This document shows, in pieces, positions 47,253-60,030 of a stretch of 64,000 nt of DNA (position 1 is the stretch's first letter; each line of letters opens with the position of its first letter). The notes beneath the pieces were generated by a model. The model was not told the DNA's origin and made no database searches. It was given only the letters and a program-made list of their open reading frames with translations. This DNA comes from Zonotrichia leucophrys gambelii. Taxonomy: Eukaryota; Chordata; Aves; Passeriformes; Passerellidae. The position numbers and the translations under genes were made by a program. The stretch spans positions 3,906,001 to 3,970,000 of the forward strand of contig NC_088175.1 in the NCBI RefSeq assembly GCF_028769735.1. Direction: 5' to 3'.

Positions 47253-47545
47253 TATCACAGAATCAAAGAATGGTGTGGGTTGTAAGGGGCTTTAAAGACT
47301 CTCTGGTTCCAACCCCTTGCCATGGGCAGGAGCACCTTCTACCCAGACCAGCTTGCTCAAAGCCCCACCCAGCCTGGCCTTGAACACTTCCAAAGATGGA
47401 GCATCCAAAACTTCTCTGGGCAACCTGTGCCATGGTCTCACCACCCTCACAGTAAAGACTTCTTTCTAACATCTAACTTAAATCTCACCTCTTTTAGCTT
47501 AAGATTATTTTCCCTAGTCCTGTCACTATTTAACCATGTAAAATG
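47253..47545 (-). mobile_element. CR1 LINE 3' fragment (-)
   Basis: Begins ATCACAGAATCAAAGAATGG, the reverse complement of the CR1 terminal repeat, followed by CCATGGGCAGGAGCACCTTC, TTGCTCAAAGCCCCACCCAG followed by CCTGGCCTTGAACACTTCC, TTCTCTGGGCAACCTGTGCC and AGTAAAGACTTCTTTCTAAC. The 3' end is better preserved than in the other minus copies. Confidence 0.9.
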
Positions 47546-50352
47546 TCACTCTCCTATTGGATGCTGCTCTGAGAGATCCACACTATTGTCCTTTTTTCTG
47601 CCAGTTAGGAACACTTATTTTAAATTGCTACCAGAGTGCCCCTGATCTGCAGTAGGTTTTTTAGATGTAATTGAAGTGCACATATATCTGTGTAGCTCTG
47701 GAATACAGAAAGATTAACTAAGTTTACATGTTCTATGGAAAAAAGAGCTGGACACTGACTTTGAAAGCAGGCAAACTACACACTGAAAAGTCTGCATTGA
47801 ATTGGATGTCCAGGGCTATGCCTGAACACTCACAACAGCATGACTTTTCCAGCCAGATGATGTTCAGGCTGTGTAATAAGCCAATGACTTTTTTTTTGGC
47901 TTTGACTCGGAAATGGAGGCTTAGAGATTGATAGACTTTTTAAGCCCAGAAAGATTCATATTATTTGATTACCTCCATAACACTGACTCACACTGAGCAA
48001 ATATGTAGTGTTTGACCAAAACATGATTTCCCAAAAGGTGCCTGTACATCATTTGCAACAGAAAATAATTGAAAAGTCCCAAGGCCCAATTCCCCACTGC
48101 TATGTAATTACTGATGCCTATGTAATACACTATTGATTTGCCCATGTTTTCCTACACTCATTTTGCGCTTGCTAATGACTTACAAAACATAAAATGTTGA
48201 CAAAAACACCCCCAAAGTCTTAGCAATAATAAATCACAGTTCAGAGGCCCTTAATTCCATTTTTTCTTTGTGGTCTGCATCCCTCAGCAGTCACCTTGAG
48301 GTTAAAGTGACCTGAGCATGGTAATATTCCCTGTTTATGGCCTTTCACCTGTAAATGTAGCCCCACAATCTTCCTTGCTTGCTGCCAGCAGTTTTCCTGC
48401 TGTTTTTGTGAACCAAACACAACAAACAATGTCTGCTGCTCTGGAGATCAGGAATGTAGGGATTCTTCATGACTTCACACACCTTTTAAGGATCCCAGTG
48501 GTCCTGGCAATCAATGTTTACTTTTAATGAGCCCAATTAAGTGCATCTCTCCAGTGCAGGATTATGAGGATTAGAAAAGGGTCAATTTGTAATTGTTCTT
48601 GTGGTGGTCACTGCTACTTGCCACATTAATGAAGATTTATTAAATTAACAACACATGTTTTTTCAGCAATTCAAAGTTCACACACACACAGAGAGTTAAT
48701 TAGTGTTGGATTCTATACATGCACCAACTTGGTGAGCTGCTTTTACCTTATGTGTGCAGAATTTATTAGCTCTGGTCTTGGAAAATATATCCAGAACTTT
48801 GCTATACCTATTTATCATTTGTTTTGTTCCTCACAGAGCTATTTGAAACCCACTGGCACTGGAGTGCTGCCTGTGTTTTAACCAGAGACTCCCACAAAAT
48901 GTTTTTCCTCAGCATATTGCAGAGTTCTCAGAAAGTAGATAAGGTTGCTACAGAAAGGTCTGGATGGGAAATTGATTTATTTTTTTAACATTTCCTTTCC
49001 CCTCCTCAAATTTCTAATTAATGCATAAGACAATATTCAACAACTTCAACAAAATCACTGAGGTATTAAGAGAAGAAATGTCACCATAATACTTCAGGGA
49101 GGAATATTCATGTAACCAACCAGCCCATTAATTTTTTGCTCACATTTTATCACCTTAAACAATATCACTCGGTCAAGGAGACCGAAGTATTTCTGGGACA
49201 ATCAAGGTTAGCTTCTAGGAAAATGTTCAGGCCAGATTTGTGATCTGGATGGGATATCTAGTAAATATTTAATCCTTAAAAATCAGCCTTCATTCAGCAA
49301 AGAGAATTCAAAACATCTGACACAAGAGTTTTGGACTTCTTATCTCCAAATGGAAATGGATGGGAGTTTGTTGAGTCCTGCTCAGGTGCAGGAGGTGCCC
49401 AGGTATTTTGGAAGCTCTGAGAACTATTTTCCAATTTATTGAAAATTTTACTTCTGTCCTGGGAAAGCTGCTGTCTCCACTCAGACAGAGGGGGATTAGG
49501 GTTGTGTAAATAGATTTAATCTGGTTTGGTGGCCGTAGCAGAACGGGCTGTACTAATCACATTCCTGCTGGAAAGGAGACTCTTCCAACATTCATCCAAC
49601 TAAGATATTTCCATGCTTCTCGCATTACTGGCATTACATCCAAGCATAAATCTTAATGTATTTTCCACCTGGAGTACTGGGTAGGCTTTCAGTAAATAAA
49701 ATCTAAATAAAATCCTCCACATCTGAGATTATAGTTGTAAGTGTCTGATTTAGAAAATTCAAACTTGCTTGTGTGTTGAATTGGTTGCTGGGGACATACT
49801 CTCAATATCTTTTATCCTTGGTGCCCTTCCCATGAAACAGGGCATAATTAAACACCTTAACCTGGCTGATATATGGACAAATAAATACATGAAAGATCAT
49901 GAGGCTTCTCAGTTACTGTTACAATGGATTCCAGGCAAATAATTGAGATGGACACTCAGCTACTCTGCCACGCCACTGTATGCAAACCATGACAGCAGCT
50001 CCTGCCTAGGGGTTAAGGTGGCTCTGGTGTCCCATTAGATGGGTGCTCTGCTGCCTTTCATTTATAGGAATGAGGAGCTGGACTCCTGTTTCAGGTTTGA
50101 CCCACTGAACCTGCTCCCCCTGTTCCCTGTGCTCCCCTGTCCTGGGCATTGCTTCTCATTAAAAACCAGATGCTCTCAGAAGAGCGGCAAGGGGGGGACA
50201 TGGCAAGGGCAGCATGGCAATGCATGGCTCTGGGAAAGTTGGGAAGAGACTCTTTAAAATAATGGTGACAAATGCTGACAATCTGAAACTTCCTGTTTCC
50301 CCAGAATTCCACACAAGCAAAAATGTTAATTGGGCAAAAAGAGATCATCAGT
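47546..50352. other. Gene-free interval, about 2.8 kb
   Basis: No exon recognised. A short CA run lies at about 48680-48690. The segment 49490-49720 has scattered CpGs in an otherwise CpG-poor, AT-rich context with GATTTAATC and TAATC motifs, and may be a constrained non-coding element. That last point is inference. Confidence 0.55.
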
Positions 50353-50735
50353 TGTGATCGCGTTCACAGGGGTCCGAGGATGAGGGAAGAGATGAGGATC
50401 TGACTCCATGTTTCAGAAGGCTTGATTTATTATTTTAAGATATATATTATATTAAAACTATACCAAAAGAATAGAAGAAAGGATTTCATCAAAAGGCTAG
50501 CTAAGAATAGAATAGGAAAAAATGATAACAAAGGCTTTTGGCTCAGCTCTGTCCAAGCCAGCTGACTGTGATTGGCCATTAATTAGAAACAACTACACGA
50601 GACCAATCACAGATGCACCTGTTGCATTCCACAGCAGCAGATAATCAATGTTTACATTTTGTTCCTGAGGCCTCTCAACTTCTCAGGAGGAAAAATCCTA
50701 AGGAAAGGATTTTTCATAAAAGATGTCTGTGACAA
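50353..50735 (-). mobile_element. Intact solo LTR with perfect 6-bp target duplication (-)
   Basis: On the minus strand the element begins TGTCACAGACATCTTTTATG and ends in ...CGCGATCACA, a clean TG...CA LTR of 383 bases. ATCAGT at 50347-50352 is repeated exactly at 50736-50741, a 6-bp target site duplication. Six base pairs is the size usual for betaretrovirus-like (ERVK) elements. A minus-strand AATAAA (plus TTTATT near 50426) marks the poly(A) signal. The sequence matches an LTR type common in songbirds. No internal retroviral sequence remains. Confidence 0.93.
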
Positions 50736-53700
50736 TCAGTCTTTGATTAAAATCATTGACAATATTTGTAGTGCTTCAATTCTGTGTGTCTCCAGCACTG
50801 AGCTCCACATCCCCTCTCCTCTACACTGGAGCATTTTGCTAACTCTGCCTTCTGAAGATGGTTTGGTGGATGGGACACTGACCTGGAGCCTGACATTGGG
50901 CTGAGTGATGGCTCCCACAGAGACTCCAGGCCATGCTGAGGCCTGGAGAAGTTGTGTCCATCTACAGCAACAAGTGTGCTCAGCTCCCTGACTTCCACTT
51001 GAGAAAATAAGTCCCACTGATGCCCCTATGCTGATGGTATTTTATTTGCCATCTCTGGGAATTAGCTGTAAGGTTTAATGGTTTGAAATGGCTTTGGTAA
51101 AAAACTTTGTTTCTTGTGCTTGGTCTTCTAATGGGAATAATAATATTGTCACACCTCACTGGCCTGTTGTAAGAAGTGTTAGAGATTATGAGATGCTCAC
51201 AAGCTGTTGTTATGAGACATCTGAGAGCATTGGGGGGAGATGAAGTGATACCATTGTGAAAAAGGGAAGAAAGATATAAAATTGGCTGATTGATTTTTTT
51301 TTTTTGTCTTGTAATAATGCACACAATCAGTGCTGATCAAACAATGAAGATGTGGAAGCTGACCAGGAGTTCAATATTTTTACAGTGCAACTCTGATATG
51401 AAGGATTGATCCAAAAATGGATCCTTTCATTAGTGCATAAAAATTGAGGATCTGTGTTTAAGAACTTGTGCTGCTTCCGGCATCCTGTGTGGCTGTCCTC
51501 AAGGCATTCAGGCATCTCTGTGCATGATATTATATGTGACCAGTAAGGGTGAAAATACTGAAGCAATGTGGATTGTGACTGGCTGAACCAGGGAGAGGTT
51601 GTGGTCTCTGTGCCTTCATGTCAGTCAGAAGTGATGAGAAGATGCATTTTCAGCAGGGGATGTCTTTTTTCACGTGGTTTGCTCAGCAGTGTGCAGCCAC
51701 AGCATGGAGGGTGACACAGCTCGGGCACATCTTTGGTGCTGCTGGAGCCAAGGAAGCCATTGCAAGTGGCAAAGGTTTCACAGGGTATTTCACAGGGTAT
51801 TTCTTTACCTGTGCTTGTCTCTTTCCCATCCTCAGGTGCATGAGGGACTGGGCTTTGCCCTGGTGAGGGCAGGGATCATGGACCTGCTGCTTTTCTGCAC
51901 CCCTAGCCAGGCTGTGGAGGTGTGGGGCCAGGGCTGGGGCTGCTCTGTCCCCATGGGGGCCCAGTGAGCTGCTTCTGTGGAAGGACAGGGACACAGGGTG
52001 GCACAGGGTGGCCCTGCACTGCTGTGTGTGGCTGTACACCCGCCCCAAGGCCCTGCATCATTTGGAGGGAAGAATTTGAGCTGTGTGACCCACTGCCCCA
52101 CAGTGTGCACTAGGAGCATTTCCAGCATACAGGAGTAACAGCAGCTCTCCTCTGTACATGCATGGGGATGTTTGGGGAGGCATTACCTGAGTGTCACCCT
52201 CCCAGCATGAGCTTTCTGTTCAGAAAGAGAATTGGGAAGCCAGAAATGCAGGAGACAAAACTTAAATCTCATTGTTTTTTAGCTACAATTAAATTGCTGT
52301 CAAATGCCTGTGCAAGAATGAGTCTGTGTGCAAACCAGAGGCTTTCTTTTTGGCGAAGAAAACAAGCAAACAAACCCTGACCTTGTCAGGGGTTGGAAAG
52401 TGGTAGGAAAGTGCTTTGGAACAGCCTCATCTCCCCTTGCTGGTGTTTGACAGCTACTGCAGCCTGGCTTTGTGTCTGTGTTCAGAGTGAGCACTGCTTC
52501 CAGCTGCAGGTTTGCAGGATTTCCCAAGTATTGCCAGAGAAAGAATGAGATTTTATGTGTAACTTTTTATGAATCTGGATTTGAGCTTGCTTCTTTTGAT
52601 GAGGTTTAGCTAAATAAATAGATTTTTTGTCCCCTTAAAGTCCTTCATTCATTCTTCGCACCTGTATTCAGACGTGCTGCAGGGCAGATCCAGCGGACCT
52701 GCAGCTGCCAGGGGCAAAAGGGAAATATTTCATTAGAAAATAAAAGACTGAAGAAAACCACCAACCAACACTTGAACCAAAGCAGACCTACAAAAATGTT
52801 GAATTCACTACAAACAAAACTTTTAGGCCTTTATGGTAAAGGATTATGATGATAAATTATGATATCACCTGGGAGGAGCTAGCAGAAGTGGTGGCACAGG
52901 AGCAAATGGAATATGAATACACTCGACTTGGAAATAGCGGGAGGATTTCTTGCCATCAGAAAAATGGAACAGCTTGGTAATAAAAACAGAGTTCTACAGA
53001 GCCAAAGTGGATTTGTACCAGCTGATGAGGGATCTTCATGATGTAAGAACCAGCTGTGGCCATTCTGGAGGCAGTTTCCAGTTCCTCAGAGGGTGGTCAG
53101 ACTTTGGAACAGAGAGAAGATCCTTGGAGAAGACCTGAGTGTAGATGGGCTTGAGCACCCTCCTGTCACTAACTGGGCTCTGATCAGGGGACTCAGACAG
53201 GATAATCTTCTGATGTGGTTAAATATATAACCCAGTGACAGGAAACCAGATATCCACCTGTCTTTATTTTTACATTTGCTCTTTATGGGTAAATACTCTT
53301 TTATTCCTCTCTTGTATTTATCCCCAAGCTGTACATCATCTTGCAGGAGTAAGTGAAATGTGAGTGGGAGCAAGAGTGAACTTTTGTTCTGAAATTTAAG
53401 ATCAGCCAAGATTAATAGTCTTTTTTTTTAACAAAACTCAGCAGTGTTGTGCTGTATATGACAGGAAGGTTCAAACCCTCACACAAAAACCCAGAGAAAG
53501 AGCTCACTTAAAGCTTTGCCTGCAGCAAAGGGCTCAGAAATACGTGTGGGTCAGCTATTCCAATGGGCTACATTTTGCTTTACTCTTCTTTCTCCCTGTG
53601 ATCTTCTTTTTCTAAGCTTAGATGTTTATTCACAGAGGAAGAATCCCTGAAGTTGCTAATTCACATACTTCAGCTCAGCATTGATTTGGGGATGGAATCC

Positions 53701-54637
53701 ATTTACTCTTTCAGGTAAAGAAGATTTCCTCTCTGCCCAGGATGATGCAGGTGTGTGGAGCCAGAGCCGTGTCAGGGGCTGAGCTGACTGATGGCCAGGG
53801 CTGTGCCTGGCCCCTGCCTCACATCCACATCCCAGAGCCTGCTCAGAGCTGCATCCATACCTGTCAGCCTCACGAGGGCTGCAACCTCCACATCTAGGCA
53901 GTTTTTTTCCTATTTATCTCTGAATAAGCTTTGGAAATGACTTTCCTCCCCTTTAAATTATTTTTTTTTTTGGCACAAGATCCATGCTTCTGGCTCTACT
54001 GGTTAAAGAGCCATGGCTGGATTTACTGCCCTCCCTGACTTTAACCTGCTGTTCAAGGCTACAGTGATTGAACACTGCCTTGCAAGCCCAACTCCTATAT
54101 TTTTAATACCATATAACTTTTGCTGGTATTTCCCTAATGGCCTGGGAACGTGAATCATTTTTTTTTCCTGTGAAATAACCACCCATTTATATATTTCTCT
54201 TGAGAGACAGCATGATCTGACATTGCATTTAACCCACAGCAAGGTATTTAATTTCTTGAACGGGTACTAGGAGGAGAAAAACTTATGCAGCACAGTCCAT
54301 AACAGACAGTCATTTCCCAGGTAAAATACTGCTCATATTGAAAATGCAGCAGGGTTGAAACAATGGCATTTTCATTCCCTTCTTTCTCCTTTTCTCCTCA
54401 TAACCTTTTTACACAATTTATACGAATTTACATAATATAGCTGCTAAACCTTATAATTAACAAATCAGTATGAAGCAAGACCAACAAATAAGGAGTTTTT
54501 CTGTGCTGTATGGGGAATGAAAAAAATGGCAGAGTTAAAACATGTCTGTGCAGTGAGGAAAGGCACAATCACAGACAGATAAAAGCAGACTCACCTTGCT
54601 GGAATCAGGATTACAGCCAGGATTTCACCTTCTGCTG
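50736..54637. other. Gene-free interval, about 3.9 kb
   Basis: No exon recognised. A tandem 12-bp repeat (TTTCACAGGGTA twice) lies at about 51776-51800. A stretch at about 53083-53215 (AGGGTGGTCAGACTTTGGAA) faintly recalls a plus-oriented CR1 tail with an internal deletion, but is too eroded to call. T runs lie at about 51294-51306 and 53420-53430. Confidence 0.55.
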
Positions 54638-54898
54638 ATCATGGAGTCCTGGAATGCTTGGCATGGAAGGGACCTGAGGGATCACTCAGTTCCAGCCCCT
54701 CTCACCATGGGCAGGGACACCTTCCACCACACCAGGTTGTTCAAAGCCCCATCCAGTGTGACCTGGGAGCACTTTCAGGGATAGAAGGCTTTCACAGCCT
54801 CTCTGGGCAACCTGTTCTACTGCCTCACCACTCCCTGAGTACAGAATTGCTTCCTAATATCAAATCTGTCAGCTCAAAAGCCATTACCCTTTTTCTTG
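54638..54898 (-). mobile_element. CR1 LINE 3' fragment (-)
   Basis: The reverse complement of a CR1 tail: ATCATGGAGTCCTGGAATGC, CACCATGGGCAGGGACACCT, GTTGTTCAAAGCCCCATCCA, CCTCTCTGGGCAACCTGTTC, CTGAGTACAGAATTGCTTCC. About 260 bases are kept. Diverged and 5'-truncated. Confidence 0.9.
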
Positions 54899-57197
54899 GT
54901 AAGGACCAAATGAGCACAGAAGTATGTACAGAAACCTGAAAATCCATGTCAGTGTTTGCCTGGGTCACGTGTGTGGCTCTCAGTGTTGCTGTCACACTTT
55001 TCTGTGCCACACCTTGCATTCCTGTGTGAGACTGATGTCCCAGAAGCTGTGGAGCTTCCCAAAGTCCTCATGGTAATCCCAGTGTATTAACCCCCCAATA
55101 TCCCACCATTGTGCAGGGTTAGGGCTCCCAAGTGTGAGCTAAAAGCCACTGAAATCAATCACCAGAATATTCCTGCTCGTGTCAGTGCAGCAGCTTGCTC
55201 TTGGATTGAAATCTCCCACTAATGTAATTATTCTCTGCTAAGGGAGGAAAATGGAAAAGTGAAGATGGCATTTTGTACATCAAGGTCACACACACCATCC
55301 AGCTTTCAGAATCTTAAATGGGCCTGTATGGAGCTTTTATTCTTTTCCAGACAGAAAGATGTGTGAAGTGCATCACAGCACTGCCTCCTTCCTGCCACTC
55401 AAGGTGGGTTTTGATGGAGAGCTGAGAGAAGAGGCTTTGTGCCTCAGGCTGAGGGGCCAATGGGGCACATGGGGGATGAGCACCACGTCTGACCTGAGCA
55501 GAATTAGGGGCAGGGGATAGAAATTGGGAAGGCTTTGCTGGGCTGACCTCATGACAGGTTTCAAACATCACAATGGTTCCCCTGACCCTGCTCTGACCAC
55601 ACATAATCTTTATTATGAACTCTCACCCTCATAATCCTCCTCATTCTTACATTGATCCAGCAGAAAGCACTTTCACAATCAAAAAATATTTATTTGTTTT
55701 TGTAATGATTGTTTTCTTAATTTTTAGGAATTGAATCATCTTTGTTCTGATTGGAGGCATGAGAAAATCTATATCACTCAAATTTGTGCTTGTGCTCTGA
55801 ATGAAATTATGGTTGATCAGTTTCAGTCAAGTTACCTCAAATAAAACTGGAGAGAATGGTTTTTGAAAAGGATATAAAACATTAAAACCACCCTGTTTCT
55901 GGTCCAAAACTTTCCATCCATGGAAGATTTGTATAGAAAGTTGAGTTTCCTTTAAAACTCTTCAGGAGAATACCTGCTTTGACTATGGCTTATCTATTTA
56001 TTGATCACATGAATCATTCAGCTCCTAAAAAGTCAATCCTCTCTGCTCTCCTCCACCCTAATTATGGACAGAAGTCAAGGTGAATCTTTCCATTAACTCC
56101 TGTGATCTTTGGATCAAACACTGACAGAGGATCCTGCGAGCTGGGCATCGCTAATGAGCCGGGCACAGGGAGGTTATCTCTGCTCTCTGCTCCAGGTATC
56201 CCAGTTCCAGGGCAAAACCAGGGCAATGAGACACAGACAGTGAATTTGGGCCAGACACTGCAGATGTGAGCTTGGAAATGCTTGTTTTATGGTCTTAAGG
56301 GAGATTTGCACCCTGAAGAACCTTAAGGAAGATTTGCACCTTGCACCTCCTGTAACCAAACAGCAGCTTCTTAATTGTGTCACATCATCACTCAATAATA
56401 GAATGGTTTAAAAGTGTGACTACAGCAAACAGGAATTTCTGTTTTGCACCAGACCACTTAGAAAGCTTTGTCTTTATGTAGAGCATCAGGACCTTTCCAT
56501 GTCACATTCTATTTCTGTCTCTTATTAAGAGAAAAATTGATTTGGTGTGCCAGGGGCTTTCCATTTGCATTTCAATTACAGATTTCACTGGCTTCTTAGG
56601 TTTTCCAGGCTTTTAAAGGACTAGTATTTCCTACAATATATTCTGAAGAAAAAAAATTTTTTTCCACCTCAAAAGCGTTTGAGGTGGAATGAAGTTCATT
56701 AAAAATAAAGCTTATCACAAGGGCTGCCATCCCCACAGTCAGACTCATTGATAATTTCTTATATTTCCATTGTTTATTAAATAAATAAAGAAGAACTCAT
56801 TACTCAGAACTGAAAATTACTATATGTGAATACATAACTTCCATGATTTTCCGCACCTTAAAGATTTCATTTAAGCCAGTTTAGCAGTGCTGTAACAGAA
56901 TCTGAGGGGGTTGTCTGTAAAGGGGTAAAGAAGGTGATAAGGGCAATAGAGTCCAGCTGGGGATGTGGGAGTTTGGGCTCCCAGCACTGCAGAGGCGAGC
57001 AAGGAGCCAGAAAAATTTCCTTCAGGCTCAAATTCCCAGAGCCTCACCTTTGCTGGGATTCCCAGGAGCAGAGCCCCAAAACTGAGGTAGAAAACTCCCT
57101 AATTGTGCTCTATGGTTCAATTGCATTAGTAAATTTTAATACCATTGGTAAGGTTTTGAAAGCAAATTGAAAAAAAGTCTTCTGTCCCTACCCTTAC
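54899..57197. other. Gene-free interval, about 2.3 kb
   Basis: No exon recognised. A direct repeat of CTTAAGG(G/A)AGATTTGCACC lies at about 56294 and 56322, a 28-bp local duplication. Confidence 0.6.
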
Positions 57198-57275
57198 CAT
57201 CTCTCTTACACTGAGCACATTCTGGATAGAAGCTCTGTGTGCAAATCTCACACCGGGAGTTTTCTCTACACTCTT
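57198..57275 (-). CDS. Candidate orphan exon, 78 bp, cysteine-rich in one frame
   Basis: On the minus strand a segment is flanked by a strong acceptor (CCTCCCCTTTTACAG) and a strong donor (GATG then GTAAGGG). The length is 78 bases, a multiple of three. In phase 1 it reads ECRENSRCEICTQSFYPECA, then QCKRD, with six cysteines in 22 residues. Phase 0 is also open (starts KSVEKTPGVRF), while the third frame has a stop at the third codon. I recognise neither translation. It could be an exon of a minus-strand gene or non-coding RNA, or a chance arrangement of splice motifs. In human the gene expected on this side is convergent with TMEM179, which fits the strand but proves nothing. Confidence 0.3.
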
Positions 57276-57456
57276 CTGTAAAAGGGGAGGGGGCTTTACT
57301 CACAGAGAAAAAGGTAAAGGTGAGCAATTTAACACCTTTTTAAAAGTTGTTTAACACAGCATTAAATCACATTTCATCACTTCATCTTTTTTGGAACACA
57401 GCAGACTTTTTATCAATCATTTACTTCTCTCCAGAAGGGATTTTTTATCCACACTG

Positions 57457-57491
57457 TTTTTTGTTTTTGTTTTGTTTTTTTTTTTTTTTTT
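57457..57491 (+). repeat. T-rich tract
   Basis: Interrupted T run (TTTTTTGTTTTTGTTTTG, then T17). Possibly a decayed reversed poly(A) tail, but no retroposed body is recognisable next to it. Confidence 0.8.
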
Positions 57492-58712
57492 GGTGCACTG
57501 TGGGGACTCCTGGCCATGCTGCCATCAGTTTTCTTCATGCCACACACTCTCTCAGGCAGGTCCTTGTGGACCAGCTCTCCCCACTCCCTCTACATACCCT
57601 CTGGCAGAGGAAATGCAGGAAATACAGCCTCCTGCATAGCAGGAAGGGATTTCCATCCAGTCCATAATTCATTCTGCTTTTTCCATGTACTGCACATGCC
57701 CTTTCCTACCGTTGGAAAGGAAATTAAATAATTACACTGCCTGCAAGAAGCATGCTTTATGGCTTGCATTTATGATAAAATTATGGAGCTGTTGCAATGA
57801 AATATTCCATCAATACATTAAAACAAAGCAAAATCAGCATGGCAATAAAAAACTCTTATTGTCCCTGTTTCATTCCTGGTTTTCTTTTGTTTGGTTTATT
57901 TAGTGCCTTTATTAAAATATTTTTGTTATAATACTGGTTTTAATGCTCTATTGTTTTTATAATGGCATGATTTTTATTGTAACATCACCTCCAATTTAAT
58001 ATGTCTTTCCATTATATTTGAATTGCCACTAAAAGGGAATTGCTCTTGTTATGAATATAATACCCTTGTAGAAAGTTTTAAGAGCCACTTCTCCTGCATA
58101 ATTACAAAAGAAAAGCCAGGCAATGGCATGAGGAAGAGGGAAATCATACATGTCCCAGTGTGAAAATCTAAATCTGGAGAACACTGAACTGATAGTACCG
58201 CTGTCCCAAAAAAAAGGGAACATTTACCCAAAAAGCTGGGCCTAACTTTACTGAAGTACTTTTAGCTGAATCTGAGGCAGCCATATTTAACAGTAGCTTC
58301 TGCTATCAAATGTGCCACGTTTTAGTGAAATAATAATAATAAAATAAATCGATGGGCTTTAAAGTTCCACAGATCAACAGATAAGCCATGGATGCATTTT
58401 ATTTCTCATGTGACATTTTGAGGGAGGAATAAAACCCCTTATGTTCACACAGTTCTCTTTTGAATCATTGAAACATATGGTAGCAGATTTATGGCAGTTT
58501 ATCAGAAGATTTGTATATACATAGATACAAACTAAATATGCATGTAAAACTGTAGCTGGCTCTTTTGCACTCTAGCTGAAATTTATCTCAGGGTAGATCT
58601 GCAATTTCCAGAGAGTGAATTATAGTCTGAATTCTGAGTGACAGAACTCAGTGCATTGGTTATCGAAGGATAATGCATTTTAATCTCAGCATCTCTCCAG
58701 GGTGGTGCAAAT

Positions 58713-58737
58713 TAAAAAAAAAAAAAGAGAAAAAAAA
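58713..58737 (+). repeat. A-rich tract
   Basis: A13, GAG and A8 in succession, followed by CCCAAAAAG and a short CACACACACA run. Confidence 0.8.
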
Positions 58738-59975
58738 CCCAAAAAGACAACACATGCACACACACAAACCCCAGAAGCCAGTTTGATGAATTTCTATGAT
58801 CTTATCTCTGCAGAGCATTTTCTTTTAGGCAGGGTAGAGTTTTTTTGCTTCAGAGGATAATACAGGAATTCAATCATTGTTTTCCAAAGTAGATATTATT
58901 TGCAATGGTGTGGTCTGGGCGATTGCCTTCCTCAAAGAGGAGGACAATATTTCAGCTAACAGGGTGGAAATCAATAGCAAAAGATTAAAGCTCAAAGGAT
59001 GAACAAGTGCACGTGAAGCAGAGGAGAAAGTGACAGTGAGAGCTGCCTTTAAGGGATAGCAGGTGCTCCCCCAGCCAGGAGGAGGAGAGGGGGAGATGCT
59101 TCAATTAACTCATCCCCGTGCTCCCGACTGAGCCTGCTTTGTTCTTGGCTTTGAAGGATTCTTTCCTTTCTTCTGATAGGTTTGCAACTCCCCACCAATT
59201 TCTGGTTGCTGCTTGATCCCATATTCCAGCCAAGCCCTGGTCAGTCTGTTTTCCTGCTTGGTGACTTTGCTAACTACATCCTGGCTGAAAATCTGTTTAG
59301 CTGCCTGAGTTCCACAGAATAATTCCATGCCTGCCCCCTTCCACTGCCAAGGCTCACATACCTGATGGCAATGCCAAGGTGCTTTGTTGCACCCCTTACC
59401 CCAAAATCTTAGCTCTCCACAAATACTAGGACACAATAATCAGATTATCATCATCAAATAAACAACCAGCTAGAAATTATAAGGAAGAGAAGAGAACTAA
59501 TGATATGCAGACACATGCCGAGTTCTGTGTGCACTTTGACTCTACTCATCTCTAAAAGAGAGAGAAGGAAAAAGGCAGCACAGATGCCCAGATGTGTGGG
59601 GAAGGAATGGCTGCACAGATTAGGATGCTACAGTTCAGAGAAGATTTGGTTTAGGTAGGATAAAATTAGAGGTTACAAAACCAGGAATGGCATGCACGGG
59701 GCAAGCAGGGAGGAACTGCTCTGTGCTTCTCCCAGTTGGGGAGCTGGGGAGCAGCAGTTAGATTAACAGGTTTGAAAAATGAAGAAAAAAAATTAATTGC
59801 CAGTGTGCATTTAAGCTGAGAAACTCCTCCCTGCAATACATTGTGGATGCTGAAATAAGCTGAATACTTTGAGCTTGCCCTCTCTAGGAGTTTGCATAGA
59901 GATAATTTCTGGGCATCTGCTGGTGCACAGGAAATTGTTAAGATGTACTAAGTTCATTATACACCTGAGTATATA

Positions 59976-60030
59976 AAGAGGGAGAGAGGGCAGAGAGAGA
60001 GAGAGAAGAGGGAGGAAGAGGGAAGGATGG
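59976..60030 (+). repeat. GA-rich purine tract
   Basis: An imperfect (GA)n and GAGGGA purine run of about 55 bases with one C interruption. It is a second, smaller purine/pyrimidine-biased segment in the window. Confidence 0.8.

Noticed and set aside
53083..53215. Possible eroded CR1 tail
   Set aside because: Only AGGGTGGTCAGACTTTGGAA and a GACAGGATAATCTTC-like end resemble CR1, with the middle missing.
59110..59436. Minus-strand frame of 108 codons with a lysine-rich tail
   Set aside because: It reads plausibly towards its end, but I recognise no family and see no flanking splice signals that would link it to the 57198 segment.
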